From: an uncultured Collinsella sp.
GTDB lineage: Bacteria > Actinomycetota > Coriobacteriia > Coriobacteriales > Coriobacteriaceae
Length of the DNA: 36,253 nucleotides
Assembly: GCA_900544645.1 (NCBI GenBank)
Contig: UQWG01000015.1
Span: 1-36,253, forward strand
Direction: 5' to 3'
The translations under genes were made by a program, and so were the position numbers. Shown in pieces: positions 7,120-16,324 of this stretch. Positions within the stretch are counted from its first letter, which is position 1. Each line of letters begins with the position of its first letter. Under the pieces are notes generated by a model. It saw nothing but the letters and a program-made list of their open reading frames with translations. It was not told the origin of the DNA and did no database searches.

Positions 7120-9087
7120 CTAGCGTAGGGACCTCAGGCCGCCGGCATCCTTGTCGAGCACCGTAAAGCGCACGGCATCTAGGTGCTCCAAGATGCTGAT
7201 GGCGCGTTTGCGCGACACACCCAGGGCCTCGCGCAGCACGCTCGTGGTGGCAGCGCCGCCGGCTGCCTCTATGGCGGCGGCGACAAGCTCACGCGCATGG
7301 GACTCGGCGGCAGCGGACAGGGCAACGTCGCGCTCGACCTTAACGATCGAGCGGTTGAGCGAAAGCTCGCGCAGGGCACGCGTCATGGTGTCGCGACCGA
7401 GCTGCAGCTGTTCGCCCACCTCGGGAAGCGCCGGTGCATCCAGGCCAGCCTCGTCAAGCAGCGCGACGATGCGCTTGCAAGCCTCTCGCACCACGCGTGC
7501 CGCCGCGGCGGCCGAATGCGGATCGAATACCTCGGCGCCCTCGGCGGCGCACACGCCACGGGAGCAGCCCTCGGCAATCAGGGCCGCGGCAACGCCTTCA
7601 TCAGCGGCAGGCCACGCAGCATGGGCAACGGCGCCGGGCGTAAAGCCCGTCTCCTTGGGAGCCGCCGCGTGCATGGCCGACAGGGTCGCCGCAAGGGCAT
7701 CCATCGCGGCGTCGAGCACCGCGGCGTCCGCCAAGAGGTCCGCGTCACCCACGGCAAGCTTGCGAACGGAGCCCTGCGCCACCAATCCGCGCAGTGCGGC
7801 ATCGACCTCGCCGACACCAAGATCCAAAGCCTCGGCAGCATTAACCGCCGTAACCGGCAGCGTCTGCAACGCCAGCCAAGCGCCCACACCGCCCGCGATA
7901 TCGCCGGACTCGAGCGCCGCATACAGCGCACGCTCTCCTTCGGCAAGCTCGCGCGAGCGACGGCAGCGTGAAAGCAGCACGCGCCCGCCGCCAACAAGCA
8001 TCACGGGCGAATAGGACAGCACCACGGCATGGTCCCCGGCACGTAGCGGCAGCGAGTTTTCCAAGCGCACCTGAACGATACGGGTCTCGCCCACCGCCAT
8101 GGGGGCCTCACCCTCCATGAACATGATGCGACCGACAACCTCGGCCGTACCCGCCATCACGTGCACACGCGCACCCGACTCGAGCACACGCGGCTTGGCT
8201 CCCTCACGACCCAAATACGTAAACGCCATCATAAAGCGCATCGTCTGGCCAAAGCGGCCCGTCACGCCGAGCATCTCACCGCGATCGAGCGCGGCGACAC
8301 CATCGCCCACCAAGTTGAGCGCCACACGCTGACCGGGCAGTGCTCGCGGCGTATCGCCGTGCACCTGAATCCCGCGCACGCGACAGACCGTACGCGACGG
8401 CAAAGCCATCAACTCGTCGCCCACCGCAACCGGCGCATCGTGCAACGTTCCCGTCACGACAGTGCCGACGCCCTTGATCGTAAAGCAGCGGTCAATCGGC
8501 AGACGCGGCGCGGCATCAGTGAGCTCGGCACGGGCACGGCAGGCATCCCAGCAAGCGGCAACCTGCTCGTCGAGCACGGCGAGCAGCCTTTCGATCCCCT
8601 CGCCTGTCTTGGACGACACAGGCACGATCGGCGCGTCCGCAAACACGGTACCCGACAAAAAGTCATCGACATCGAGCTCGGCAAGCTCGGTCATCTCGGC
8701 ATCGGCAAGGTCGCACATCGTCAGCGCGACCACCATATGCGTAACGCCCAGCAGCTCCAGCACGTGCACGTGCTCGCGCGTCTGCGGCATCACGCCCTCG
8801 ACGGCAGAAACCACCAGCACGGCAACGTCGATGCCCGTGGCGCCCTGCACCATGGCGCGCAGGTAATGCGCGTGGCCCGGCACGTCGACCAGGCCGACGA
8901 TCTTGCCACTCGGCAGCGCCAACTCGCCAAAGCCCAGCTCCACGGTCATACCGCGACGGCGCTCAACCTCCAGACGATCGGGATTCTTGCCGGTCAGTGC
9001 CTCGATCAATGCCGACTTACCATGGTCAACGTGACCCGCCGTGCCAACGATAACGGGACACTCCACCAGCGCCTGAACCTCACTCAT
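7120..9087 (-). CDS. selB: Selenocysteine-specific elongation factor
   Basis: This 655-residue GTPase carries Sec-tRNA-Sec to the ribosome at UGA codons that have a SECIS hairpin. The EF-Tu-like G domain has GTAGHVDHGKS (15-25), DVPGHAHYL (68-76) and TMCD (123-126) in the guanine-recognition position. Translation-factor beta-barrels follow. The C-terminal third, ending with a LREALGVSRKRAISILEHLD stretch, is the winged-helix SECIS-binding region. Its ATG overlaps the selA stop (ATGA), so selA and selB are coupled. Predicted clients in this window are fdhF and selD. Confidence 0.96.
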   Translation of the reverse strand: MSEVQALVECPVIVGTAGHVDHGKSALIEALTGKNPDRLEVERRRGMTVELGFGELALPSGKIVGLVDVPGHAHYLRAMVQGATGIDVAVLVVSAVEGVMPQTREHVHVLELLGVTHMVVALTMCDLADAEMTELAELDVDDFLSGTVFADAPIVPVSSKTGEGIERLLAVLDEQVAACWDACRARAELTDAAPRLPIDRCFTIKGVGTVVTGTLHDAPVAVGDELMALPSRTVCRVRGIQVHGDTPRALPGQRVALNLVGDGVAALDRGEMLGVTGRFGQTMRFMMAFTYLGREGAKPRVLESGARVHVMAGTAEVVGRIMFMEGEAPMAVGETRIVQVRLENSLPLRAGDHAVVLSYSPVMLVGGGRVLLSRCRRSRELAEGERALYAALESGDIAGGVGAWLALQTLPVTAVNAAEALDLGVGEVDAALRGLVAQGSVRKLAVGDADLLADAAVLDAAMDALAATLSAMHAAAPKETGFTPGAVAHAAWPAADEGVAAALIAEGCSRGVCAAEGAEVFDPHSAAAAARVVREACKRIVALLDEAGLDAPALPEVGEQLQLGRDTMTRALRELSLNRSIVKVERDVALSAAAESHARELVAAAIEAAGGAATTSVLREALGVSRKRAISILEHLDAVRFTVLDKDAGGLRSLR

Positions 9088-10541
9088 CGAGCAATCGCCT
9101 TCTCAACGCACGCGACGAGCGTCGATGCCGCCGTCTCGATATCGCGGTCGCCCACGAGTGTACGCATGTCAAACAGGACGCGATCGTGCGAGGCGCGTGT
9201 GACGACCGGCGTGTCGAAATCTTGGACGAGCGAGCGCTTGAGTGCGTCAACGGAAAGACGCTCATCGACGAGGCGCACGGCAACGCACATGGTAGGCAGC
9301 TCGACGGTAGGCAGCGAACCGCCGCCGGGAGTCGACGACTCCTCGACGATTTCCACCTGCACGGCGCGCGGGCAACCCGCCTTATCGAGGCCCGCCACCA
9401 TCAGCTCGCGCAGTTTGCGTGCGCGGCGCTCCAGATGAGCCTGCGGAAGCGTGAGCATGTTGAGCACTGGCACCTCGCGATGGGCCGCATCCGCCCCATC
9501 CATGTAGATGCGCAGTGTAGCCTCGAGCGCCGCCAGTGCGAGCTTGCCCGGGCGTAGGGCACGCATAAGCGGATGCGACCCGCAGGCCTGGACCAGATCG
9601 CGACGGCCCATGATAATGCCCGCCTGTGCGGCACCGAGCAGCTTATCGCCCGAGCACGACACCAGATCGAGCCCTGCCGAAACCGAAGCCGGCGTGGTTT
9701 CTTCGCCGCCGCGCACCAAGATGTCGTCGGGCAACAGCGCGCCCGAACCCTGGTCCTCGTAGAACAGCAGACCATGCTTGTGGGCCAGGGCGGCAAGCTC
9801 CCGAGAGCCCACTTCCTCGTGAAAGCCCTCGATGCGATAGTTGGAAGGATGGACCTTGAGGATCATCGCCGTATCGGGCGTGATGGCTTGCTCATAATCA
9901 GCCAGGTGCGTGCGGTTGGTGGCGCCGACCTCGACGAGTTTGGCGCCCGAAGCCGCCATGACATCGGGGATGCGGAAGCTGCCGCCGATCTCGACAAGCT
10001 CGCCGCGGCTGACGATGACCTCCTTGCCTGCGGCATGGGTCGCCAGCACCAGCAGCACAGCGGCGGCGTTGTTGTTAACGACCAGCGCGTCCTCGGCACC
10101 GGTAAGCGAGCGGATGAGCTGCGCGGCGTGCTCCTTGCGCGACCCGCGCGAGCAGGTGTCCACGCTGTACTCGAGCGTGCTGTAGCTACGCGCGACCTCG
10201 GCCACGGCCTTTGCCGCCGACTCCGCGAGCGGGGCGCGACCCAAGTTGGTATGGATGACCACACCCGTGGCGTTGACGGCAGGGCGCAGGCTCGGCAGTG
10301 CGGATCGATGCGCACGCCACTCGATGGCCGAGGCCAGGTCGCGCTTGGAACGCGGGGCGGCGCCGGCACGAATCGCGGCGCGCTCCTCGTCGAGCTCGGC
10401 CGTGACGGCGGCATGCACCACCGCGTCGCAGGTCTCCCCCGCCGCCTTCACAACCGGCCACTCTGCGAGCAGCTCGTTGACGGAAGGAATAGCGCGAAGG
10501 CGGGCGCGTACCTCATCGGACATGTTCTGGCTATCGCTCAT
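9084..10541 (-). CDS. selA: L-seryl-tRNA(Sec) selenium transferase
   Basis: The 485-residue PLP enzyme converts Ser-tRNA-Sec to Sec-tRNA-Sec using selenophosphate. Recognisable features are the N-terminal RAIPSVNELL motif, PAVNATGVVIHTNLGRAPL (87-105), the Arg-rich RGSRKEHA segment, and the PLP lysine in SCSGDKLLGAAQAG (Lys300). Length is close to the usual 460-480. The start is supported by GAAAGG eight bases upstream. It overlaps selB by four bases. There are 76 bases between it and the upstream oxidoreductase gene, with only a weak hairpin, so it may have its own promoter or be read through. Confidence 0.96.
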   Translation of the reverse strand: MSDSQNMSDEVRARLRAIPSVNELLAEWPVVKAAGETCDAVVHAAVTAELDEERAAIRAGAAPRSKRDLASAIEWRAHRSALPSLRPAVNATGVVIHTNLGRAPLAESAAKAVAEVARSYSTLEYSVDTCSRGSRKEHAAQLIRSLTGAEDALVVNNNAAAVLLVLATHAAGKEVIVSRGELVEIGGSFRIPDVMAASGAKLVEVGATNRTHLADYEQAITPDTAMILKVHPSNYRIEGFHEEVGSRELAALAHKHGLLFYEDQGSGALLPDDILVRGGEETTPASVSAGLDLVSCSGDKLLGAAQAGIIMGRRDLVQACGSHPLMRALRPGKLALAALEATLRIYMDGADAAHREVPVLNMLTLPQAHLERRARKLRELMVAGLDKAGCPRAVQVEIVEESSTPGGGSLPTVELPTMCVAVRLVDERLSVDALKRSLVQDFDTPVVTRASHDRVLFDMRTLVGDRDIETAASTLVACVEKAIAR

Positions 10542-10617
10542 GTGCGACCTTTCAAAACCAAAGGTGAATCAATCGTTCGAACGTCAAACTATCAGCCAAT
10601 TCGATCGGCTGAGTCAA

Positions 10618-12735
10618 TCAATCGCTATTATCCTCGCGTGCCGCGATCTTTTCCACGCGAACGGCGTTTTCCTGGGTGAGCGCAGCGCCCGTCAACGGGT
10701 CCCAACGCAACGGCGTATGGTCGAGCGGACCCACGCCCAAGGCTTGAGCGCCACCGACATCGGCGCCAAACGAACGCCCGCCGGGAGCGGCCGAGGTGAA
10801 GATGCACGCCGGATGCAGATACGGCGTCGTCTCCACGCGCACGCGATCGCGGCCCATATCGCTCACGAGTTCGACGACCTCGCCGTCGGCGATGCCCATG
10901 TGCGCAGCAGCATCGGCATTCATCTGCACGGCATCCAGATCCGAGCCCGCCTCGGCGGCACCCGCCGCAGCAAGTCTGCGCGAAGTGTGCGACTCAAAGG
11001 GTCGGTTGCCGCTAATGAGGCGAAACATCCCCGGCCCTGGCTCCACCATCGGGGCAATCCAGCCGGGCACACGACCCAGGCCGGCGCGCTCCCATACATC
11101 GCTTACCAGCGCAATCTTGCCGCCGTCGAGCGGAATCACAGGCTCGCCCGTACGCGGCGGCAGTTGCACGCCCGTGTCAGCCCAACCGCGCTCCTTGAGC
11201 GCAGTGAGGTCGATCCCAAACGGAGCCACCTGGGCAGCCGCCAGATCGTCAGACGTAAACTGGAAGTACTCGCCCACGCCGCAGGCCGCAGCCAACCCGG
11301 CAAAGATCTCCCGACCGGGACGCGTGTCGCCATGCAACACGGGCAGCACGGCGTTGCGGTAGAACACGCGCGCGTCGTTGCGGCCCACGACCGTTCCCAC
11401 ACCGCGGTCGGCCTCCAGATACGTCACGTCGGGCAGCACGAAATCAGAAGCACGCGCCGTCTCGGACCAGCGAATATCAATCGTCACGAGCAAGTCGAGC
11501 TGCTGCAAAATACTCAACCAAGCCTGTGCATTGCCATAGCCCGCACCGGGGTTACTGGCATAGACGATGAGCCCACGCAAATCGCCGGCAAGAATCGACT
11601 GGCCGATGGTCGTGCACAGGCCGCGCACCGGATCGACCAGTGGATAGCGCTCGGACCCCAGCTTGGGTCCGCGAGGCACCGGCGGCGTCGCAAAGCGTGC
11701 GGGATCGAGGTCGCCCAACACAAGCGGCGTGGGCGGATTGAGGGCGCCGCCCGCGTGTCCGATGCAGCCCAGCAGCACATCGACCAAGCAGATAGCGCGC
11801 GCGGTCTGGGTGCTATTGGCATACGCGATACCGATGCCACCATGAAAACCCGCATCCACCACAGCGGCAGGCGCGGCGGCAGCGAGATCGCGCGCCGTGG
11901 CGACAATCTCTGCGGCCGGCACGTCGCACATCGACTCGGCCCACTCGGGCGTCCAAGCACTGGCCGCCTGCACCAGCTCGTCAAAACCCGTGGTATAGCG
12001 GGCAACGAACTCGTGGTCGTACAGGCCCTCGGCAATGAGCACGTGGACAATACCCAACAGCAGCGCCAAGTCGCAGCCCGGACGCACGCGGAGCCAGCGA
12101 TCGGCAAGCGCGGCCGAACCGCTGCGCCGGGGGTCAACCACGATGATCTTCGCCCCGCGCCGGCGCGCATCGTTGAGTGCATCAACGGCCCCCATCGTCG
12201 ACGAATCGACAATGGAACGCCCCAGGTACATGATGCAGTCGGTATGCGCCAGGTCGGAGGCGGGACTATAGCCCAGGCTGTGCTCCCAACCGGTAAGTCG
12301 GCTAACCTCGCAGGCACCATCGGCACCGTATACGTTGGGCGAACCCAGCGCATGCATAAAACGATACGCCCAGTAGCGGTCGAACGAGGGCACGCCGAGC
12401 GTCATGCCCAGCGCACGGGCACTATGCTCGTCAATAATCTCCGCGAGGCGCTCCGCAATATCCGAGAACGCCTCGTCCCAGCTCACGGCATCGAAACCCG
12501 AGCCATCCTGGCGGCGGCGCATGGGGTGCAAAATGCGGTCGCGCTCGTCAAACGGCATTGCCAGACGATGCCGTCCGCGGGCGCACAGGGCTCGCGCCGC
12601 GCACGGGTGCCCCGGCACCGGCAACTCGGCCACCACGCGACCGTTCTCAACGCGTGCCGCAAAGGCGCAATCGGCATAGCATCCCCCGCATGTGGTCACC
12701 ACGGCGCGACCGTCACGCTCCACAGCAGATGCCAT
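10618..12735 (-). CDS. Orphan molybdopterin oxidoreductase, catalytic subunit (DMSO-reductase superfamily)
   Basis: The 705-residue protein has an N-terminal [4Fe-4S] motif, Cys16, Cys19, Cys23 and Cys51 (CGGCYADC...LCARG). The bis-pterin catalytic domain follows, and the C-terminal domain contains GNRPFESH and NADAAAHMGIADGEVVEL. Cys142 in GADGACEVSR sits where the family places its metal ligand, so thiosulfate/polysulfide, arsenate or formate-type chemistry is more likely than DMSO reduction. There is no Tat signal, so it is probably cytoplasmic. No electron-transfer or membrane-anchor gene adjoins it. The frame is open from a GTG at 12753, but ATG 12735 has AAAGGGG at good spacing. The substrate is unknown. 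Confidence 0.85.
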   Translation of the reverse strand: MASAVERDGRAVVTTCGGCYADCAFAARVENGRVVAELPVPGHPCAARALCARGRHRLAMPFDERDRILHPMRRRQDGSGFDAVSWDEAFSDIAERLAEIIDEHSARALGMTLGVPSFDRYWAYRFMHALGSPNVYGADGACEVSRLTGWEHSLGYSPASDLAHTDCIMYLGRSIVDSSTMGAVDALNDARRRGAKIIVVDPRRSGSAALADRWLRVRPGCDLALLLGIVHVLIAEGLYDHEFVARYTTGFDELVQAASAWTPEWAESMCDVPAAEIVATARDLAAAAPAAVVDAGFHGGIGIAYANSTQTARAICLVDVLLGCIGHAGGALNPPTPLVLGDLDPARFATPPVPRGPKLGSERYPLVDPVRGLCTTIGQSILAGDLRGLIVYASNPGAGYGNAQAWLSILQQLDLLVTIDIRWSETARASDFVLPDVTYLEADRGVGTVVGRNDARVFYRNAVLPVLHGDTRPGREIFAGLAAACGVGEYFQFTSDDLAAAQVAPFGIDLTALKERGWADTGVQLPPRTGEPVIPLDGGKIALVSDVWERAGLGRVPGWIAPMVEPGPGMFRLISGNRPFESHTSRRLAAAGAAEAGSDLDAVQMNADAAAHMGIADGEVVELVSDMGRDRVRVETTPYLHPACIFTSAAPGGRSFGADVGGAQALGVGPLDHTPLRWDPLTGAALTQENAVRVEKIAAREDNSD

Positions 12736-12799
12736 CTCGATTACCCCTTTCACAAGTCAAACACAACACGCCAACAGCCCGGCAACGAGCCCCAGACCC

Positions 12800-12835
12800 A
12801 AAAAGCCTCCCGCACGGCAACGCCCCGCGGGAGGC
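12800..12835 (-). terminator. Terminator of the formate hydrogenlyase operon
   Basis: After focA on the minus strand, GCCTCCCGC (12827-12835) pairs perfectly with GCGGGAGGC (12805-12813), and TTTTT follows. It lies about 22 bases past the focA stop and closes the 15-kb operon. Confidence 0.88.
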
Positions 12836-12857
12836 CCAACGTCAAACAGACGGTACC

Positions 12858-13697
12858 TTACGCCTCGGACTTCTTGGCGTAGATAAACCAGTAGCCGAGC
12901 GCGATCAGAACCGCACCGCCCACGATGTTGCCCAGCGTGGCGGCGGATAGGTTAAACGCAATGCCCGCGACGTTGAGTGCATCGGCCCCGGCAACCTTGG
13001 CACCATAACCGCATGCATGCATCACGGCGCCCATGGGCAAAAAGTACATGTTGGCAACGCAGTGCTCAAAACCGCAAGCCACAAAGGCTGCGATGGGCAG
13101 CAGAATGCCCACGACCTTATCGACCACGGTCTTGCCGGCAGTACCGATCCACACGGCCAGGCACACAAAGATGTTGCACAGGATGCCGCGGAAGAAGATC
13201 GTCACCCAGTCGATCGTCACCTTGCCGGCGGCGACGCTCACCATGGAGTTGGCGACCGCCTCGCCGTTGAGCTTATAGATGCCGGCCATGTACACCAAAA
13301 AGACGATGAACAGGGCACCGACAAAATTGCCGACCCACACGACGACCCAGGCCTTGAGCATCTGGGCCAGAGTGATCTTTTTGCTCTTGAGCGCGCAGAC
13401 CATAAGCGAATTGCCGGTAAACAGCTCGGCGCCGCACACCAGCACGAGCACCAGGCCCAGGCAAAAGCACAGACCGCCCACGACGCGCTGAGCGCCCCAG
13501 CCCAGCGTGCTGTCGCTCAAGAACACGGTAAAGAACAGGCCGCCGAAGGCGATAAACGCGCCGGCGAACATTGCCAACAGAAAGGCCTTAGCGACCGGCA
13601 GGTTAGCCTTGGTCACGCCGGCGGCCTCGGTCTTGGCCTCGATCGCGGCGGGCGCCAGGCAATCGGGAGAGGGGTACTCCACCTTGGAATCTGCCAT
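12858..13697 (-). CDS. focA: Formate/nitrite transporter, FocA family
   Basis: The 279-residue membrane protein has about six hydrophobic segments and the family pattern AMFAGAFIAFGGLFF, then CGAELFTGNSLM and WVGNFVGALF. FocA-type pentamers move formate across the cytoplasmic membrane in either direction. The last gene of the hydrogenlyase operon, 39 bases after hycI, matches the focB position in the E. coli hyf operon and supports formate over nitrite as substrate. I start at ATG 13697, with AGGAAAGAAG upstream, not at the frame's first possible start at 13730. Confidence 0.92.
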   Translation of the reverse strand: MADSKVEYPSPDCLAPAAIEAKTEAAGVTKANLPVAKAFLLAMFAGAFIAFGGLFFTVFLSDSTLGWGAQRVVGGLCFCLGLVLVLVCGAELFTGNSLMVCALKSKKITLAQMLKAWVVVWVGNFVGALFIVFLVYMAGIYKLNGEAVANSMVSVAAGKVTIDWVTIFFRGILCNIFVCLAVWIGTAGKTVVDKVVGILLPIAAFVACGFEHCVANMYFLPMGAVMHACGYGAKVAGADALNVAGIAFNLSAATLGNIVGGAVLIALGYWFIYAKKSEA

Positions 13698-13736
13698 GTC
13701 AATCACTTCTTTCCTAATCAGCAGGAACAAGCGCTC

Positions 13737-14240
13737 CTATTGCTCTTGCCCCAAGCGGACAAAGTGGGAAAAGTCGTTGGCGGCCACGGCGTCGTACACG
13801 GCGTCGACGGCCTCAAAGACTTCCGGGGACATGGGGTTGTAGAACTCCGTGTCGCCCGGCTGAATCCCGACGAAGACGATATCATCACACGATTGCTCAA
13901 TCTCTTCGATCAGAATCGACAAGGGAAGCGAATGCGTGGTGAACATCGATTTGCGCGCGACGTCGGTCTTATCGAGCAAGCGGATGGCGCCGACGGGCAG
14001 CGCCATGTCGGCGGCATCGACCAAAACCAAACGCGGCGGACGCTCGCGCTTGACCTCGATGATGTCATCCTCGGGCGTTTGCCCGCCGTCGATGGTGTAC
14101 CAACCGGCGATAGGCGTGTCCTCCATCTTTTTGGAGAGCACGGGGCCGGCGGCATCGTCGGCGCGCAGCACGCTTCCCGCCGTGAGCACGATACCCGCAA
14201 ATGGGGCGCCGTTCACACGACCATCCACAACGCGACCCAT
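13737..14240 (-). CDS. hycI: Hydrogenase maturation endopeptidase, HycI type
   Basis: The 167-residue protein belongs to the nickel-dependent peptidases that trim the C-terminus of the hydrogenase large subunit after nickel insertion. The early GSVLRADDAAGP motif holds the first metal-ligand acid, RLVLVDAADM the next, and FTTHSLPLSIL the histidine. Its expected substrate is the large subunit at 16325-18097. The start overlaps the hycH stop by one base (TAATG), with GGAAGG upstream. Confidence 0.9.
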   Translation of the reverse strand: MGRVVDGRVNGAPFAGIVLTAGSVLRADDAAGPVLSKKMEDTPIAGWYTIDGGQTPEDDIIEVKRERPPRLVLVDAADMALPVGAIRLLDKTDVARKSMFTTHSLPLSILIEEIEQSCDDIVFVGIQPGDTEFYNPMSPEVFEAVDAVYDAVAANDFSHFVRLGQEQ

Positions 14241-14821
14241 TACTGCAACCTTCCCGTCAGATACACGCCCGACACATCGCGCACGCGCTCAACCAGATCG
14301 CGGAACTTCATCAGAAACGCGACCTGCTGGGCATGCAGGCCAAAGTCGTCGTCGAACACCGAGATGCCGGCCTTGGCCGAGCCGCGAAAACCGCGCTCGT
14401 CGAGCAGCGTGTCGCAGGCCTCGAGCAGCGACGGCACCGCCGCCTTGTCAAGCTGGCACTCGCCAAAGGAGCGGATGGCCTCGAACTTGGTCTTGGCCTC
14501 CCCCTCCGGCAGCGCGTCGACGAGCGAATAGAACACATCCACCGGCACCGACAGGCGCGGCTCAAAGCAATCGAGCACGCCGGTGTGGTGGCCCACGGCG
14601 AGCGTGTAGTACAGCACGTCGCAGGCCTCCTGGGGAACGTCTTCCTCGGTCTCCACAAACTTACGCGTGAGCTCATAGAAGACCACCTGGTCGGGCGCAT
14701 GGCCCAGGCAGGGGTCGGCGACGCCCTCGGCGGCCTCGTCGCTTGCGCGCGAGGCATCGCCAAAGGAGCCGCCGAGCATACCGGGGCCCGCAAAGTAACC
14801 AGAGCGGTCCGTGAGCTCCAT
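14240..14821 (-). CDS. hycH: Formate hydrogenlyase maturation protein HycH
   Basis: The 193-residue protein matches HycH/HyfJ: FYELTRKFVETEEDVPQEA, VLYYTLAVGHHTGVLDCFE and the terminal DVSGVYLTGRL. HycH is needed to assemble the hydrogenase but its exact role is unclear. About 45 residues at the N-terminus have no counterpart in the E. coli protein; the ATG at 14821 has GGAGGTCAC upstream, so the extension seems real. It starts directly after the small-subunit stop. Confidence 0.87.
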   Translation of the reverse strand: MELTDRSGYFAGPGMLGGSFGDASRASDEAAEGVADPCLGHAPDQVVFYELTRKFVETEEDVPQEACDVLYYTLAVGHHTGVLDCFEPRLSVPVDVFYSLVDALPEGEAKTKFEAIRSFGECQLDKAAVPSLLEACDTLLDERGFRGSAKAGISVFDDDFGLHAQQVAFLMKFRDLVERVRDVSGVYLTGRLQ

Positions 14822-15604
14822 CTAGTGACCTCCGGCCAGCACCAGATCCTGCAGCGCCGAGTAGACCTCAACGCGGCGCGGATCGTCCTGCTTGTCGATG
14901 AGCAGCGCCATGGCACCTCGGATATCACCCTTGGGCGCGTCCTCGAGCGTATCCATAAACTCGTTGGCCAGGTCGCGGCCGTAACGGTAGCCGCTCATGG
15001 CGCGAGCCTCGCGCTCGATGGCAACGCGCAGCTTGTACGGCACGCCGGGGTGCAGGATATCGGCCTGCTCGCCGGCAGCCTCCACCGTAGTCTCGGCATG
15101 GAGCTTTTGGTCCAGCAGGCCAAGTGCCATGGCAAAGCCGTAGACGGTCTGCGCGGGGCTGGGCGGGCAGCCGGGGATGTAGACATCGACCGGCAGAATC
15201 TTATCCGTGCCGCCCCAGACGCAGTAGTTGTCGTAGAAGATGCCGCCGGTGCAGCCGCACGCGCCATAGGACACCACGATCTTGGGATCGGGTGCGGCCT
15301 CAAACGCGCGCAGGGCCGGCATGCGCATGGCACGCGTCACGGCGCCGGTGTACAGCAGCACATCGGCGTGACGGGGCGAGGGCACGACCTTGATGCCAAA
15401 GCGCTCGACGTCAAAGACGGGCGTGATGGAACCGAAGATCTCGATCTCGCAGCCGTTGCAGCCGCCGCAGTCGACACGGTAGACGTACACCGAGCGCTTG
15501 ATCTTCTTAAGAAGGGTCGCCTTGGCCTTCTCGATGCTCTCGTCGAGCTCGATCTTGGTCGGGCGGTACTGAAGCCGCTCGGGCAAAAGCGTGGGTTCGG
15601 CCAT
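14822..15604 (-). CDS. hyfI: NiFe hydrogenase small subunit (HyfI/HycG)
   Basis: The 260-residue protein is the NuoB-like small subunit of a group 4 membrane-bound hydrogenase. It binds the proximal [4Fe-4S] cluster through Cys49 and Cys52 (DCGGCNGCEIEI), Cys116 (SYGACGCTGG) and Cys146 (YIPGCPPSP). It relays electrons from the HyfH ferredoxin to the NiFe centre. No Tat signal is present, as expected for a cytoplasm-facing enzyme. The start has GGAGGAG upstream and lies 2 bases after hyfH. Confidence 0.95.
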   Translation of the reverse strand: MAEPTLLPERLQYRPTKIELDESIEKAKATLLKKIKRSVYVYRVDCGGCNGCEIEIFGSITPVFDVERFGIKVVPSPRHADVLLYTGAVTRAMRMPALRAFEAAPDPKIVVSYGACGCTGGIFYDNYCVWGGTDKILPVDVYIPGCPPSPAQTVYGFAMALGLLDQKLHAETTVEAAGEQADILHPGVPYKLRVAIEREARAMSGYRYGRDLANEFMDTLEDAPKGDIRGAMALLIDKQDDPRRVEVYSALQDLVLAGGH

Positions 15605-15606
15605 GG

Positions 15607-16323
15607 TTACTCCTCCTTCATTTCAAAATCCATGATGATGCCCTCGACCGGCGCCGGACCGGCGGGAATCTCGGGCGCATCGGGGTTAAGCTCGCGGTCG
15701 ATATACTCCGGGTTCACGCCGTGGCCGCCCAGATACTCCATGCCGGGGCCCTGGGGCTCGCCGGACGCAAGCGTCTCGTTGGCAGCCATGCCGTGTGCGT
15801 TGCCGGTCTTTACGGCCGATGCGGCGCGCAGGGCGTCGAGCTCGCGCTTGCACTCCTGGCACATACCGACGGTGCGGGCGGCCTGCTCGGCCTCCATGCC
15901 GCCGGCCTTTTGCAGCAGGCGCTTGGCATAGTCGATCTCCTTGTGCGGGGCAAACGGCTTGCCGCAACGCGAGCAGTGCTCGAGCGTATAGACGCTCTTG
16001 CTGGTGAGGTCGTCCTTGCTCATGACGGCCAGCTCAAACTCCTCGGTGAGCTTGATGGCCTCCATGGGGCAGGCTTCCTCGCAGCGGCCGCAAAAGATGC
16101 AGCGGCCGTAGTCGATCGACCAGGTAATGGTATCGGCCGCAAGGTCGGTGTCCATGCGAATGGCATCGGCCGGGCATGCCACGCCGCAGGCACCGCAGGC
16201 GATGCAGAGCTCGGCGTTGTGCTCGGGCTTGCCGCGCATGTCCTTGTTGGTGGGAAACGGCGCAAACGGGTACTTGACCGTCGCGTCGCCGGCCTTGGCG
16301 TTAACCTTCCAAAGCTTCAGCAT
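15607..16323 (-). CDS. hyfH: Hydrogenase ferredoxin subunit (HyfH/HycF)
   Basis: The 238-residue protein has two typical [4Fe-4S] motifs, CIACGACGVACP and CIFCGRCEEACP, as in the NuoI-like subunit of formate hydrogenlyase. Two further pairs, CSRCGKPF and CQECKREL, match the zinc-ribbon-like part of E. coli HycF. The C-terminus is about 55 residues longer than in E. coli. The longer upstream frame lies inside hyfG and is ignored; ATG 16323 has GAGGAGG within the hyfG end. It follows hyfG by one base. Confidence 0.94.
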   Translation of the reverse strand: MLKLWKVNAKAGDATVKYPFAPFPTNKDMRGKPEHNAELCIACGACGVACPADAIRMDTDLAADTITWSIDYGRCIFCGRCEEACPMEAIKLTEEFELAVMSKDDLTSKSVYTLEHCSRCGKPFAPHKEIDYAKRLLQKAGGMEAEQAARTVGMCQECKRELDALRAASAVKTGNAHGMAANETLASGEPQGPGMEYLGGHGVNPEYIDRELNPDAPEIPAGPAPVEGIIMDFEMKEE

Positions 16324-16324
16324 A

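Noticed and set aside
10592..10612. TCAGCC/GGCTGA stem between the oxidoreductase gene and selA as a terminator
   Set aside because: The stem is only six pairs with a nine-base loop and no T-run on the coding strand.
10246..12882. An 878-codon plus-strand open frame across selA and the oxidoreductase
   Set aside because: It crosses two real minus-strand genes and the focA terminator, and the translation has no family features.
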